Assembly: GCA_018873245.2 (NCBI GenBank)
Contig: JAEMBT020000006.1
Location: forward strand, 6,903,855-6,967,854
Length of the DNA stretch: 64,000 bases
DNA from: Archegozetes longisetosus
Taxonomy: Eukaryota > Arthropoda > Arachnida > Sarcoptiformes > Trhypochthoniidae
Reading direction: 5' to 3'
Part shown: positions 27,263 to 39,897 of the stretch, piece after piece
Layout: every line of letters begins with the position of its first letter
Numbering within the stretch: position 1 is the first letter of the stretch
Program-made: the position numbers and the translations under genes
Notes under the pieces: generated by a model
The model's database searches: none
Told to the model about the DNA's origin: nothing
What the model saw: the letters and a program-made list of their open reading frames with translations, nothing else

Positions 27263-27887
27263 ATGTCTGAATTTCGAACAAACGACATAAGTTTGCGAAT
27301 ACAGAAGAAGCTGTTGGGAAGGATGGCAAAGAAAAATGTGGCTAAAATATTTATCGACGACATATCATCGCAAATATTGGATAACTTGCACAGACTCGCT
27401 AAACACAACTGCAACAACAAAAAAGAAGCCGAAAAACTGGTCAAATACATCATAAAGGTTACCACCGATCGTTTCACTTCACTTTCAATAATTATTCATT
27501 AAATCTGTTTGATTATAGATAATCATTAAGATTGCAATTCTCATCCGAAACGACCAGTTCAGCGATAGTGAGATGAAAATTGCCGAGAGCTTCAAACAAC
27601 AGTTTCATTCCACTGCTATGACTATTGTCTCCTTCCACGAGCTCGAGTTCTCTTATGATCGCAATTATATCGTTCAATTACTTAACAAATGCAAAGCATT
27701 GCTCAAAGATTTGGTCCAAACTCATTTGTCTGAGAAGTCTTTGAATAGAATCGATTATGTCTTCGCTTTCTTTACTAAACCAGAACTTATGGATCAATTC
27801 TTCCGCGACAAAGATGGAAGTCTGGCACAGTTGAGAAGTGATATTATCAGAGATTTGAATATATTGTTAGAAAATGGAGCCATTTAG
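27263..27887 (+). CDS. TNFAIP8/TIPE family protein
   Basis: Two exons, 27263-27457 and 27519-27887, joined in phase 0 across a 61-base intron, encode 187 residues. This matches the size of vertebrate TNFAIP8, TIPE1, TIPE2 and TIPE3. Family landmarks are QKKLLGRMAKKN near the start, then SSQILDNLHRLAKH, KEAEKLVKYIIKI across the splice site, MTIVSFHELEFSYDR and RIDYVFAFF. These form the all-helical TIPE fold with a central hydrophobic cavity for lipids or phosphoinositides. Known roles are lipid transfer and regulation of cell death, inflammation and migration. No signal peptide or membrane segment, so it is cytosolic. The ATG at 27263 starts the conserved region a few residues in, as in the family. 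Confidence 0.93.
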
Positions 27888-28867
27888 GCATCAAAGGTAT
27901 CACATTTTCAACGCAACAGCAGATATTCAAATGAGAGATTTCAGTCGTTTTAACGATTAAATGATAGATTCAATTGAAAACTAATATGCAAAACAATATG
28001 ATTTACAAAAGTTTTTGTATAAGTAATCTGTTTATATTGGGCCTAATCATTAGTGAGGAATAGATCGAAATTTGGTGTTGTCCTGTCTGAGAAATACTTC
28101 AATTTTAATTGACATTTTCATAAGGATTGCGTGAAAAATGATCTTGTGACTAGAATTTCTTATGACTTTTACATTTAATATTTAATCTGGTTGTTCCCCA
28201 ATACAACGAATTGATACACACTTTTTTAAAACTTTGGATTGAATCCAAATATAACTTGTCAATTTTGTGAAGTCATCTTTTTTGTACGTTTGACTGTCTT
28301 TCCTATATATACAAACTGCACATTTTCTAAATTATTAAACATATTTAAAACCACACATAGGCTTATGAGACCGGTTTAAATAAATGAAATTGTATAATTA
28401 TTTTATAAGTTACGTAAGGCTTGAACGTTAAAGTGCGTGAGCATAGTTGATGAAATCGCATTTTTTGGTATAAGTCTAAATTTGATTAGATCTAATACAC
28501 AAAAGTGTTTCAGGTTCAGGCAAGAGTTGCATACATTGCCAAAACTGTGATCTTGACCCTGAATAAGCCAAGTCTGAGCGTACACATAATTAGTACTTGT
28601 GTTATAATTATATAAAGTATTTGATTAAATGCTCAATTTTCAAACTATTTGTTTCGAATTTTTAAATATGCATTCATTATGAAGTTTTCTTTTTACTAAC
28701 TTTTATATTTACTCCAGAAACAAATATTTGATAAAATAATTTATTTGTAAAATACATTTGCTTCTCAAAGTCATAACATATCTGAATAACTTATAGTACA
28801 TTTGTTTTTATAGAAAAAATTGTAATTACATTAACATTGAATAAAGTTAAAAGATTAATATTGATAA
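27888..28867. other. convergent intergenic stretch
   Basis: About 1 kb between the 3' ends of the TNFAIP8 homologue (+) and the DTWD2 homologue (-). A 60-codon open frame at 28403-28585 has no similarity I recognise. Otherwise featureless AT-rich sequence. Confidence 0.5.
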
Positions 28868-29704
28868 TCAACGAATTAATTTTTTAATATCTTCTTTATT
28901 GCCAAGTTTTTGTTTAATACGCTTAGTCAACGGTTTTTTGTATAACCCATTCATAATAAGAAATTCTTTGCTATGGTGAGAAACTGCTCCTCTTTGTAAT
29001 TGGAATTCACACAATGCTATCAAAGGGTTTGTCAGTTTATTATAGATACTGCTATCGTTTTCCAGATGTGATAATACAAGAGCTGCTGTTTCCACGGTTG
29101 AAAGACAGAAATCGGTCGGTTGTGTGCGAATCACATAATTGCTTACGTTATCACATTTCAACTCAATCTTAGGCAATGAATGAAGAACTGAACTGTTGTG
29201 GTATATTGATCGCGATTGACTCCATGTCCCGTCAATTATTATTATATTATATGAATCATCGATTGATAGATCTTCTAACGGCTGCGAACCCACTCCTGGA
29301 TACAAAAGTATTGACTTCGACCTTGGTTCTTCTATCAACTCTTTCAGTTTCGGATATTTAAAAGGAGTGAACTTTTTGCCTCTCATTACAATGCAGTGAC
29401 CATTAGATAGACTCAACTCTAGAATCTTTGCTGTACGTAAACATCGCTTTTCTTCACTCGGGTGTTGAAGAATAACTATCTTGTTCTTTGTCTCGACTGA
29501 ACTTACGTGCGAACACCAGCAGACCAGTACTGGACGTCTGTTAATAATAATCAAACCATAATTATTGTCAAACAATCATTTAGTTATAAGTTAATTAAAT
29601 TAATCCATGACTGACTCGCATTTTTCACAGATTTGCCTCTTTATTGGTGGTTCGGCACTAATACTTCCTAACTCTTCGAGAACACTGTCTATATTATCAC
29701 ACAT
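28868..29704 (-). CDS. DTWD2-type tRNA-uridine aminocarboxypropyltransferase
   Basis: Two exons on the minus strand, 29616-29704 and 28868-29537, joined at a split glutamate codon; 252 residues. The N-terminal zinc-binding pair is CEKC (26-29) and CWC (36-38). Other conserved motifs are ILQHPSEEKRCLRT, ILLYPG, the eponymous DGTWSQ (132-137), YVIRTQPTDFCLSTVE and the C-terminal NGLYKKP. DTWD proteins transfer the 3-amino-3-carboxypropyl group of S-adenosylmethionine to a uridine of tRNA, giving acp3U. DTWD2 acts mainly on cytosolic tRNA D-loop positions. The upstream ATG (MCDNIDSV) is chosen because exon 1 supplies the first zinc-binding cysteine pair. Placement in DTWD2 rather than DTWD1 rests on the overall motif match. 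Confidence 0.93.
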
Positions 29705-30272
29705 TTAGACAATTATAATAATAATTTACAATTATTTATTACTAATTTTTATACAAAATAGTTTTATTTGGTTTCAAATTTGAATTAATTTAACAACAAA
29801 AAATACGTTTGCTTTCAAAACTCATTTGAAAATATTTAGCTCTTCAACATAAATCTCTTCTTGTATATAGTAATTGTTTATTTCATTTATTAGTATAAAT
29901 ACTTTCAATTAAACTCAAATATTAATTAATGTTTATCCTAGTTTAAACAATAAATCAATTATTTTGGATATCAGTTAATTTTTAGCTAAAAATCAACTAA
30001 AATGCAATGGATTGGATCTGAACAAAGAAAGAGATTTTGTTACTTTGTTTGTGAATGAAATGCCGGCAAAACATTGCATAACATATGAAACAGTCTAACG
30101 ATTGCTATGGTTATGCTTTTCCAATAGTGTTTCGATAAATTCTTAAAATGATGTGTACTTTTGATTACTAAAGTAATGCTTATATTGTTTTATTGATTCT
30201 CATAATAAGTAGTTTTTCTCAACTATTATTTCAATTATTACTTTCATTTTAATCAAGATGAACTAAACTTTA
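29705..30272. promoter_or_regulatory. divergent intergenic region between the DTWD2 and UGGT homologues
   Basis: A 568-base AT-rich gap between head-to-head genes. It should carry both promoters and both 5' UTRs. No TATA box or other named element can be assigned with confidence. Confidence 0.4.
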
Positions 30273-33200
30273 ATGCAGTCCGAAATGTTTAAAATAGTAT
30301 TGATTTTAATTTGTTTGCATTTATGTAAATCTAGTAATGATGTGAAAATTGATAGCAATAGTGATGACAATAGTAGAGACTTGAAGCCTCGTCACAAATC
30401 AGTGATGATTGGTTTGTATTCGAATTGGTTCGATACTCCTCTCTATTTAGAAAGCGCTCAGTTCCTCTCTCAAGAAAACAATGAATTCATCTGGCTATTC
30501 ATCGAAAGCCTTTATAGAGAGTTGGGCCCTGATTCTATCAAATCCATGTCTGATCGCAATCAATATGACATTATTATCCAATTATGTCGTCAAATATTGC
30601 AATCGGAATCCAAAGTCGCGGTTCTTAAGTACTCGTTATCGCTTCGGTCTTATTCGCCATCAGTTGCAATGTTCAACCAAGTCGCTAATGAATTAATAGT
30701 TCAAGAAGACAGTCTGAAAAATTGCGACGCTTTTGTTGAGTTTAGTCGACCAGCCGATAGCGAAGCATCGGTTGATAACTATTCGAGACTTAACTGTCGA
30801 CTGTCATCAGCGAAGGCATCGTTTGAAGCATTAAATAATGCCTTAAAAAGAGATGATCTTGTTTTGAGTCATCCTACTTTGTACAAAATAGACCACATAT
30901 TTCCAGGATCGCAATCAAGTGATCAAACAATTACTGCTGTTTTGTACGGAGAAATCGGAACTGATGCATTCCAAAGATTACATGAATATTTGAAAGAGCT
31001 GGCTAAAAGTGGATCAATTAAATATGTGATAAGACATTATATCAGAGAATTAAGTACTAGGAAAGTTAGCTTGTCGGGTTACGGCGTGGAACTGGCCATC
31101 AAAAGTACTGAATACAAGGCTCAGGACGACACTCGAGTCAAGGGAGAAGCCACTTCTAATTACAGTTTAGTTCAAGATCAAACCCAAAAACCTGACGAAA
31201 TTGAAGGATTTGTGTTCTCAAAGTTGAAGACATCTTTTCCTGAAAAGAGTGAGAAACTTGACGAATTTCAGACGCATCTTTTAGATAGCAGTAAAGAGAT
31301 TGCAACACTCAAAGTTTGGGAACTACAAGAAATCAGTCTACAGGCCACCAAAAAGATTTTGAGTTCTCACAAAAACGATGCCTTAAGAGTATTGCGTGAT
31401 ATTGCACAAAATTTCCCGACAGAAGCGCGTTCTCTCATCAAAATATCAGTTGACAATGACATGAAAAAGGAAATTGAAAAGAATCAGCAAATATTCATGC
31501 AAAATCTTAACTTAGGAACAAATGATGCCGCACTCTTCGTTAACGGAATGTATTATGACATCGACACCGTTGATGTCTTCACTTTATTGGAAGTTATTAA
31601 GAAAGAATTCAAACTTGTCGAAGGACTGCATCAATTGGTCAGAGGAGATGATGAAAAATTGAAAAAACTAATAAAACTAGATATAAATAGTGATAAACAA
31701 GACTTTCAGATTGATATTCGAGACGGTGCCGTAATATATGTAAATGATATAGAAAATGATAAAGTTTATCGGAATTGGCCCTCAAGCTTGCAGGACATGC
31801 TTCGACCCACATATCCGGGAATGTTGCGCAATGTTCGCAGAAATATGTATCATTTAGTACTGATAGTCGATCCTAGCAAAAAAGAATCGCACGACATTCT
31901 GAAACTAGCTGAATCTTTCTATGTACACAAAGCACCTGTTAGAATAGGAATCGTGTTCGCTGTCTCACCCGATATGTCTGTCGATGGCCTTCAAGATGCA
32001 GGCGTTGCATGTCTCGAAGCCTTCAATTTCATCAGTCAGGATAAAACACCTTATGAGGGACTATCATTTCTAACTGATATTATTGCCACTGTAAACGCCG
32101 AAGGAGCACAACGGGATCTAAAGCCTGGAGATGTGATCAACCAGTTTAGGTCTAAATATAAAAGTGAAGATTTGGATCTCATTTTCGGCCCGGATTCCGA
32201 TTACGACACCGGACGTAAGCTGGCCTGGGATTTTATTCACAAGACTGGTATTGGTAAACCAATTAAAGCTCTTCTCAATGGTGTCGTTCTGAAGGAAACG
32301 CATTTGAACGCAGAACTATTCGAAGAAGTGGTCTTGACTGAGATTATGAAACAAACAACAACAATACAAAAGGCAATATATAGGGGAGAGTTAACTGATT
32401 CAGACGATATCTTGGAATGGCTTATGGCTCAAAAAAGTGTTATGCCTCGACTAAATCGATTGATTTTAAACACTGATGGAAATTCCAATGCTATTAATAA
32501 GTATATTGAATTTACTGGTGAAGCTCTAAATTTAGAAAATATCGAAAATTATCAAAGTTTAAGTTTACAAGCATTACAGAACACATTAGCCTCTAACGTT
32601 AAGTATATTAAAGCAAGGAGCGATAAATGCAGTGTAATCAGTTTGTGGTTTGCATCAAATTACGAAACTAAACTTGCAAGAGATATGTTGTTAGCAGCCA
32701 TTTCGCACTTGAGATCTAATAGTTTAACAATGAGACTTGGAGTTGTCTACACAACATTCGGTCCAGTTTCAAAAGTTATTGAATCAGCCATTCTGGCAAT
32801 CGACAATTCAAATCATTTATTGCAGTTTTTACATAAATTTTTGTCTGCTTTCGACGCTTTGGGCTCTACTGATGAATCAAAAGATGCGTTTGAAATCGCA
32901 TTTCAATTAATACAAGAAGAATATAAGAAGAATTTCAAAGAAAAGTTCTCTGGATTAACAGAAAACAGCAACACATTTAAATTGCACAAAGCATTTAGTA
33001 CTAGAGCTCTAAGTATTGGAGAAAAAGATTCTGCGATTGTATTGAACGGACGCGTTATACAAATACCTTTGAATCAGCCCTTTGTTGAGGATGATTTTAG
33101 TTTAATAGAAAAATATGCGACAACTACTTTTGCTGATAAGATATTGTCAGAATTAAGCTCTGAAGAAACCGATGATCACGAAAAGTGCAGTGATTTAGTT

Positions 33201-35202
33201 TTGAAAATAAGCTCTGTTCTTTCGGCCAAACCTCAATCGAAAGCGAGATACGACATTAAACACTATAGCGACAAACACAGTGTGCTGTCTTTAGAAGCCA
33301 TCAAACCTGATGAGCCATCAATTGATTTTACGGTCATATTGGATCCATTAACCAGGTTAGAAGTCAACAAATGTAAAGTTTGAACTTATTGCTAATTATA
33401 ACTGAATTTTTGATTTAAATAGAGGCGCTCAAAAAATTGCACCAATTCTTATGGTTCTTCATAAAGTTTTCAACTCTAACATCAAAATATTCTTCAATTG
33501 TGTTGATAAGCATTCAGAAATGCCGCTCAAAACTTTTTACCGGTTTGTTATCGACACTGAGCCTAAATTTTCGACCAATGACGAAATATTGATATCGAAG
33601 GCTTACTTTTCATCGATGCCGACGTCTCCACTGCTGACTCTTGGAATGGCAGTACCAGATAATTGGCTGGTAGAGTCTACTGAATCCCTTTATGATCTCG
33701 ATAACATTCATTTAGATCAGGTGGAAGGCAATGGTATTTGGGCTAGCTTCGAATTAGAATATTTACTGCTTGAAGGTCACTGTTTCGAACAGTCATCAGG
33801 CAATCCTCCGCGTGGTCTACAATTCACACTCGGAACCAAGAGCAGTCCTGTTATGGTGGACACTATAGTTATGGCAAATTTAGGATACTTTCAACTAAAG
33901 GCAAATCCTGGCAGTTGGAATCTTAACTTAAGGCAAGGACGAAGTGCCGATATTTATAGCATAATTAGTCACGAGGGAACTGATTCGCTTTCCAATTCTC
34001 CTGATGTCATGGTACTCATATCAAGCTTCAAGAGTAATGTCATCAAAATACGTGTCAATAAAAAGCCCGGAAAACAACACGAAGAACTACTTTATGACTC
34101 TGATGACGATGATTTTGATGACACCAATAGTATTTGGAACTCTTTTAGTTGGTCTTCAAATTCTAACAAAAAGAAAGCTAACGTTAACGCCACTGAAGAT
34201 CCAGACTCCAATCGTATAAATGTATTTTCATTAGCAACGGGTCATCTCTACGAAAGATTGCTTAGGATTATGATTACTAGTGTATTGAAAAATACTCAAA
34301 CTCCTGTCAAGTTCTGGTTTCTCAAAAACTATTTGTCACCTTCCTTCAAGAATGTGCTGCCATTTATGGCAAAGAAGTATAATTTTGAGTATGAGTTAGT
34401 GCAATACAAGTGGCCGCGTTGGTTACACCAGCAAACAGAAAAACAGAGAATCATTTGGGGATATAAAATACTCTTCCTTGATGTCTTGTTTCCCTTAGAC
34501 ATCAAAAAGATTATATTTGTCGACGCCGATCAAGTAGTTAGGGCTGATTTGAAAGAGTTGCGCGATTTAGACCTGGAAGGAGCCCCATATGGTTACACTC
34601 CCTTTTGTGACAGTCGTAAAGACATGGAAGGATTTCGCTTTTGGAAATCTGGCTATTGGGCCACACATCTTCATGGCAGAAAGTATCACATTAGCGCTCT
34701 CTATGTGGTTGATTTGCAGAAGTTTCGGCGCATTGCAGCTGGCGATCGTTTGAGAGGTCAATATCAAGGACTCAGTCAAGACCCGAATAGTTTGTCTAAC
34801 TTAGATCAAGATTTACCAAATAATATGATTCATCAGGTACTCATTAATAGTTTTATGAAAACATTTGAATAAACTTCTTACACGAATATTTGAATTTAGG
34901 TTAGCATCAAATCATTACCTCAAGACTGGTTATGGTGTGAGACCTGGTGTGACGATGAGTCCAAAAAGACGGCCAAAACTATCGATTTGTGTAATAATCC
35001 TAAAACTAAAGAACCAAAGCTGACGAGTGCGAGACGTATTGTTGCTGAATGGGAGGATTACGACAACGAGATCAAAGCCATGCTCGTTGAGTTTGAAGAA
35101 GCAAAAAGAAATGGAACTATTAATCAAATCTTATCTCAAACATTTGATCCGAATACTAAAGGAAGCGATGCATCTAAACATCAATCACATGTTGAATTAT
35201 AA
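30273..35202 (+). CDS. UGGT: UDP-glucose:glycoprotein glucosyltransferase
   Basis: Three exons, 30273-33355, 33423-34836 and 34900-35202, encode 1599 residues, the normal size of the family. A signal peptide covers about residues 1-20. The large N-terminal part is the folding-sensor region, with thioredoxin-like domains. The C-terminal GT24 catalytic domain begins near residue 1293 ([17 protein letters not shown]). It contains the DxD metal-binding motif VDADQ at 1395-1397 and LDQDLPNN near 1488-1495. Between sensor and catalytic domains lies an acidic linker. The protein ends HVEL, a variant of the HDEL/KDEL ER-retrieval signal. The enzyme adds one glucose back to N-glycans of misfolded glycoproteins so that calnexin and calreticulin rebind them. 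A second in-frame ATG four codons in (MFKIV) could also start. The first exon is unusually long (3.1 kb) for this window. Confidence 0.97.
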
Positions 35203-36650
35203 CATAATTTCAATTGTTATGTATTATATTAATACATATTTAGTATTAATAAATGTTTATAATTTATTTATTTAATTTTGGCCACGAGTTTAGAGTATTT
35301 TGATTTGATGAATATTGATGAGATATAAATAATTATCAATATTTTGAAAGTAGTTTTATATTCATCAATATTATAATCAAATAAACAAGAACTTTATTAT
35401 GAAAATATCGAATTTCCTTCATTCCAACTTTCATTAGTTTAATAAAGAGTAATTTGCACTTTCGATATCTCAAGTCCCATTAAGCTTAAATGATTCGCAA
35501 ATTTTCAATGTTAAGTTTAATCTCAAATTTGGTTCTAGGAATTTGTCTAGACCAAACGTAAGTTCAATCAGTTTATACTTATCTCTTGTGCAGTACTTGT
35601 CAGCACAGTCTGTTCAGAGAAGTTCAGCAGTTTTCATATTGATTACATATTATTTTGATTGAAATGTTGAAGTTGATGAGTTTTGTATGACATTTTTTGT
35701 AAATAATTTAGTATATTTCTGATTGTTAAGTATGAACCAAAAAGAAGGGTAAGTTATAGCATTGGTAGAAACTTGAGGAATACAAGTATAGGATAGTGCA
35801 GCTTAACTTTGAAGAAAAATCTTAATTAGAATTTTAGTGTTATCCTAATTTCATGATTAATTATTCATTTTATTCAACGACTTGAGTCATCTCCTTTAGT
35901 AGTACAAGCATTCGAGAGTTGCAATTGAGCTGTTATTTTGATAGGATCAGCATAAAATTCACTTATCGCCCAAACGGGTTAAAAGTTTATTTATAAAAAT
36001 GTTATTCATGCGTCTTAGCTATCAGCTTTCATTGTGGCTCATAAGCGACACAAGTGTCGCCCCAAGTGGTTAGTTAACAAACGATCTAATTATTTACTAC
36101 AGCATTAATTTAATTTTTTATGATTTTCATACAAATTAGATAGTGTTTTCAGTTGACTCCCAAGCATAACATTTGATTGAATACATCTAGGAGATTCAGT
36201 TGATTTAAGTGAACAATAAAAGGGATTGAGTTTGAGTGTTGGCTAAATTTGTCAAAGAGTGGCGCTACAAATACGCGCAAACAATCACTGAATGGTTTAA
36301 ACAGCAATGAGCCGTACGTTCGTAGATCGCCATATAATCAGTCCATTTTTGTTCACTTCTTTCATGTCAACTAACTTTTGCGACTTTGTCCAAACAAATA
36401 TTTACATTTTAATTAAACATATATTTAATTAACTATTTTTGTTCCAAGTATTATATTTAAATAGAATTTAATCACTATTTAAGTAAGTTTTGAACATTGA
36501 ATGTTTTGACAAATCGCTTCTGTATTCAATGGTTTGATAAATAGATTTGGTTTTAGTTACAGGTAAAAGAAGACACATTTTGGGACTAATCGCTCGTCAC
36601 ACCAGTTTTGGCCACACTTTGGCCCGAATAATAGTTTAGTATTGAACTTG
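35203..36650. other. intergenic stretch between the UGGT and LENG8 genes
   Basis: UGGT 3' UTR with an AATAAA near 35248, a hairpin-forming inverted repeat (listed separately), then about 1.2 kb of AT-rich sequence without coding signal, including the LENG8 promoter and 5' UTR. Confidence 0.5.
35298..35387. repeat. inverted repeat (hairpin) downstream of UGGT
   Basis: The arm at about 35298-35330 (tttgatttgatgaatattga and onward) is matched in reverse complement by the arm at about 35353-35387 (atattcatcaatattataat and onward), around a 20-base loop. It may be a degenerate MITE or a structured element near the UGGT polyadenylation site. It has no coding capacity. Confidence 0.65.
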
Positions 36651-39600
36651 ATGTCATTTCCATTTAATGGTAATATTGGATTTGAGTCACAAATGAGTGG
36701 TCAGACCTCTACTGAGCCCGAGGCCTGGGTTAAGGCACGTCAATCATTGGCACAAGTGGTCACCCAAAAATCACCCAGTCATTCAATGCTACCTCAGACA
36801 CAGTCACAATTCATAAGTCCGTGGCCACAGCCCTCACCCTATGGGTTAGTTTTGAACTGCATTCATGTGTTAGTTTATGTCAATCAGATTGAATTTTATA
36901 CTATTTCTCATCAATAGGAGTCATTATGGAAATAATTATTTCAGTTTTAATTCTACTCTTCCACACAATCAATGGCCAAACCAAGCTATGGTTCAACCAA
37001 ATTATAACTATTTAGGGACACAAAACACTAACTCGACGAATAACAGAGATCCGACGAGTCGTGGTGTTAACCCAAACACTAATAACAATAGTATTTCTAT
37101 TGGCATTTCGTTACAATTTGCTGATAGAAATAATGAGCCAAAAGTTTCCTCTACTGCTTTTAAACCTGCCGCTCCTCCTGTGAGTACTTTGCCCCCCATT
37201 TGTTCTGCACAGAAATTGCCGCAATCAGTTAACACTAACACCCCAACTGAACAAAAACCAGTTAATAGCGAGACAATAAGCCCAAGTCGTAACCCTTCTG
37301 TAGATTCAATATCTCAGTCGACGGCTACGTCTAATTCTCAAAACTCAAATAGTAGTGGAATTCGATTCCAACTGTCGAAACAGTCGGCGCACGTAAACAA
37401 ACCTTTTAATCTATTGAATCAGAACGGAGCCAATAATTCATTCGGTGTGAAAACACCAGCCATTAAAGAGAAAGAAACCAATCAAACCTCTGGATTTCAG
37501 AACAAAAAGCAAAAGGTCTTGGATTCCAATTCAAAAGCTTTAGATAATCCTACGAATAGTCAGAATTCATCGAATCAGAACTCGTCATCAGCAGGGACAG
37601 CACCAGACCAATGGCCCGATAGCTTAAGAGATTATGTAAACCGAGCCTTCTCTGCTTGTCTGACTGAACTAGATAAAGATAGAGTTGAAATAATTCTTAA
37701 AGGAAAGCTAACTATTGCTCATCATGAGGGAACTCTCTTCACAAAGGACTGGTCGAGTGAACCCCTACCCCTTTTATCAAAGCCTCCAAAAAATTCCAAC
37801 AATTCTAGCTTTGATAACAATAATAATAATAATTCGGTAAAGAATCGTCCAATGCTAGCAAATAAAGAACCAACGAACAAACGTAAGGAATTCAAACGAA
37901 AATCTATGCGTTCACGGTCTAGAAGTAGAACTAATAGCAGAAGTGGATCAGCGTCAAAGTCTTCCGATTCATACAACTCACGTTTCAGTTCACCAAACGA
38001 TAGGAGTAATCAGAAAAAGAAAAAGTCGAAGAATAAACAAAACGCAAGGTTTGAATTATTTTTGAACTTTTTCAAAAGATAAATAAGTCTAACATGATTT
38101 TATCCTTCAAGCAATAACTTCAAATTGGATTATGATTCAAGTTCGGATCACGATTTTATTCCGTTGAGCAAAGATGAGAACAGGTCTAAATTTGATTCAA
38201 TAAATAGTTCCATGAATGAGCCAAATTTAGGACTTTCCAAGAAGAAAAAGAAGAAGAATAAAAAGAAGAACAACAACGCGAATGCCTTGCCTCCAATAGA
38301 ACGCACTCAACAAATACACATTAATCCAGAAAGAATGGCTTTAAGAAAAGCCAGATTTGAAGAAATGCAACCCAAAAAGTGTTCGTATAACTTGAGTACA
38401 AGCCCTCTTCATAACAATGTCTCAGACGACACGGCATTAGATTTTAATAGTTCAAGTGCTATTGTTGGCACTTGTCTTGATTTAGAGAAAGAATATCTTA
38501 GGCTCACTTCAGCTCCTGATCCTTCCACTGTTAGGCCAATTCAGGTTTTGAAACGTTCGCTTGAAATGGTTAAAGATCATTGGATCAAAAATCAAGACTA
38601 TGATTACGCTTGTGGCCAAATGAAGTCTATTCGACAGGATATAACTGTTCAGTGTATTCGTGATTCCTTTACAGTAGAAGTATACGAAACCCACGCCAGA
38701 ATTGCTTTAGAAAAGGTAAGCTTTGTTTCGCTTTGATGTTAGCTTTCGCAAAGCCTGTCATTTAAAACTTGAGGAATTAGTGAAGCTTTAAATATCCCTA
38801 AAGGGTGTTTCCTTTTGTAACTTTGTTCCAAATAATTGCTAAAATAGTGCTATAATTAAATCCCAATGGTTTTAATTATATTCTACGACAATTTAATGCT
38901 AAATAATCTTGAGCGAACATAAATTTATATCCCAAGTGTGACAATCCCATCAATTAGATTCTCTTTGGAACTAATTTATCCATACTTTAATGTTTTCAGG
39001 CAGCAATTCAGTAAAGTTTAGTTATATTAAAATACGAGTATTAGCTTTACATGAGATTTTGAGCCCAAACAAACTAATATTTATTAACAAACTTTAATTG
39101 TATTTAAATAATGCATTTAAAGGGAGATCACGAAGAATTCAATCAATGCCAAAGTCAGTTAAAAGTTTTATATGAAGAGATTGATAGCGTTAATCGCAAA
39201 GAATTTACTGGTTATCTCATCTTGTATTATATTTTCTCGCAAAATAAGTCAGGTATGGCTTGGTTTGTCAAATGCTTTCAAGAGATTAATTGTCTGTCAA
39301 CTGTTTTAATAGATTTGCAAATTTTTCTGAGGAAACTATCAAAAGATGATATAAACGATGAGGTAATATCACATGCACTCCAAGTTCGAAGTGCATGGAG
39401 TTTAAAGTGTTATCATAAGCTTTTCAAACTATACCAATCCGCGCCTAAAATGGCTGGTTATTTGATGGATTGGTTCGTTCTAAGGGAACGCAAACAAGCT
39501 CTAAAAGTTATTGTTAAATCGTATGTATTTATAATTTTGTCATTTTCTCTCATAGTCTGTGTTGTCCTGTGTTCATGTTCATATTTATGTTATCCTTTCC

Positions 39601-39897
39601 CTACTTATAACTTATTTTTGTCTAACTTTTTAATCAAAGGTAAGTTAATCAACTGAACCCATTATTATTGATAATGAATTATGAATTATTTAGTTGTTAT
39701 TATTCTAATATTGAATGTCATTATTCATCAGATATCGACCTACAGTTCCAGTGTCGTTCATAGCGAAAGAGTTATCTTTCACTAATACAGATGAATGCAT
39801 CGCATTTTTATCAGAGTTCGAGATAACATATGTGAACGATTCCCACATTGATTGCAAAGCCTCGCAGAACGCTATCTTGCAGACACCCAACTCATGA
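36651..39897 (+). CDS. LENG8 homologue (SAC3/GANP-type C-terminal domain)
   Basis: Six exons: 36651-36844, 36918-38048, 38112-38715, 39123-39252, 39313-39520 and 39732-39897; 810 residues. The N-terminal two thirds are low complexity, rich in N, S, Q and P, then an RS-like basic stretch and lysine runs suited to nuclear RNA-associated proteins. The C-terminal domain begins [20 protein letters not shown] and continues with [39 protein letters not shown] and QALKVIVKS. This is the SAC3/GANP/THP3 module of LENG8, involved in mRNA export and processing. The 60-base intron at 39253-39312 is inferred from family alignment: it is a multiple of three with no stop, so retention would add 20 residues. 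The polar N-terminus is poorly conserved, so the exact start is less sure than the C-terminus. Confidence 0.92.
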
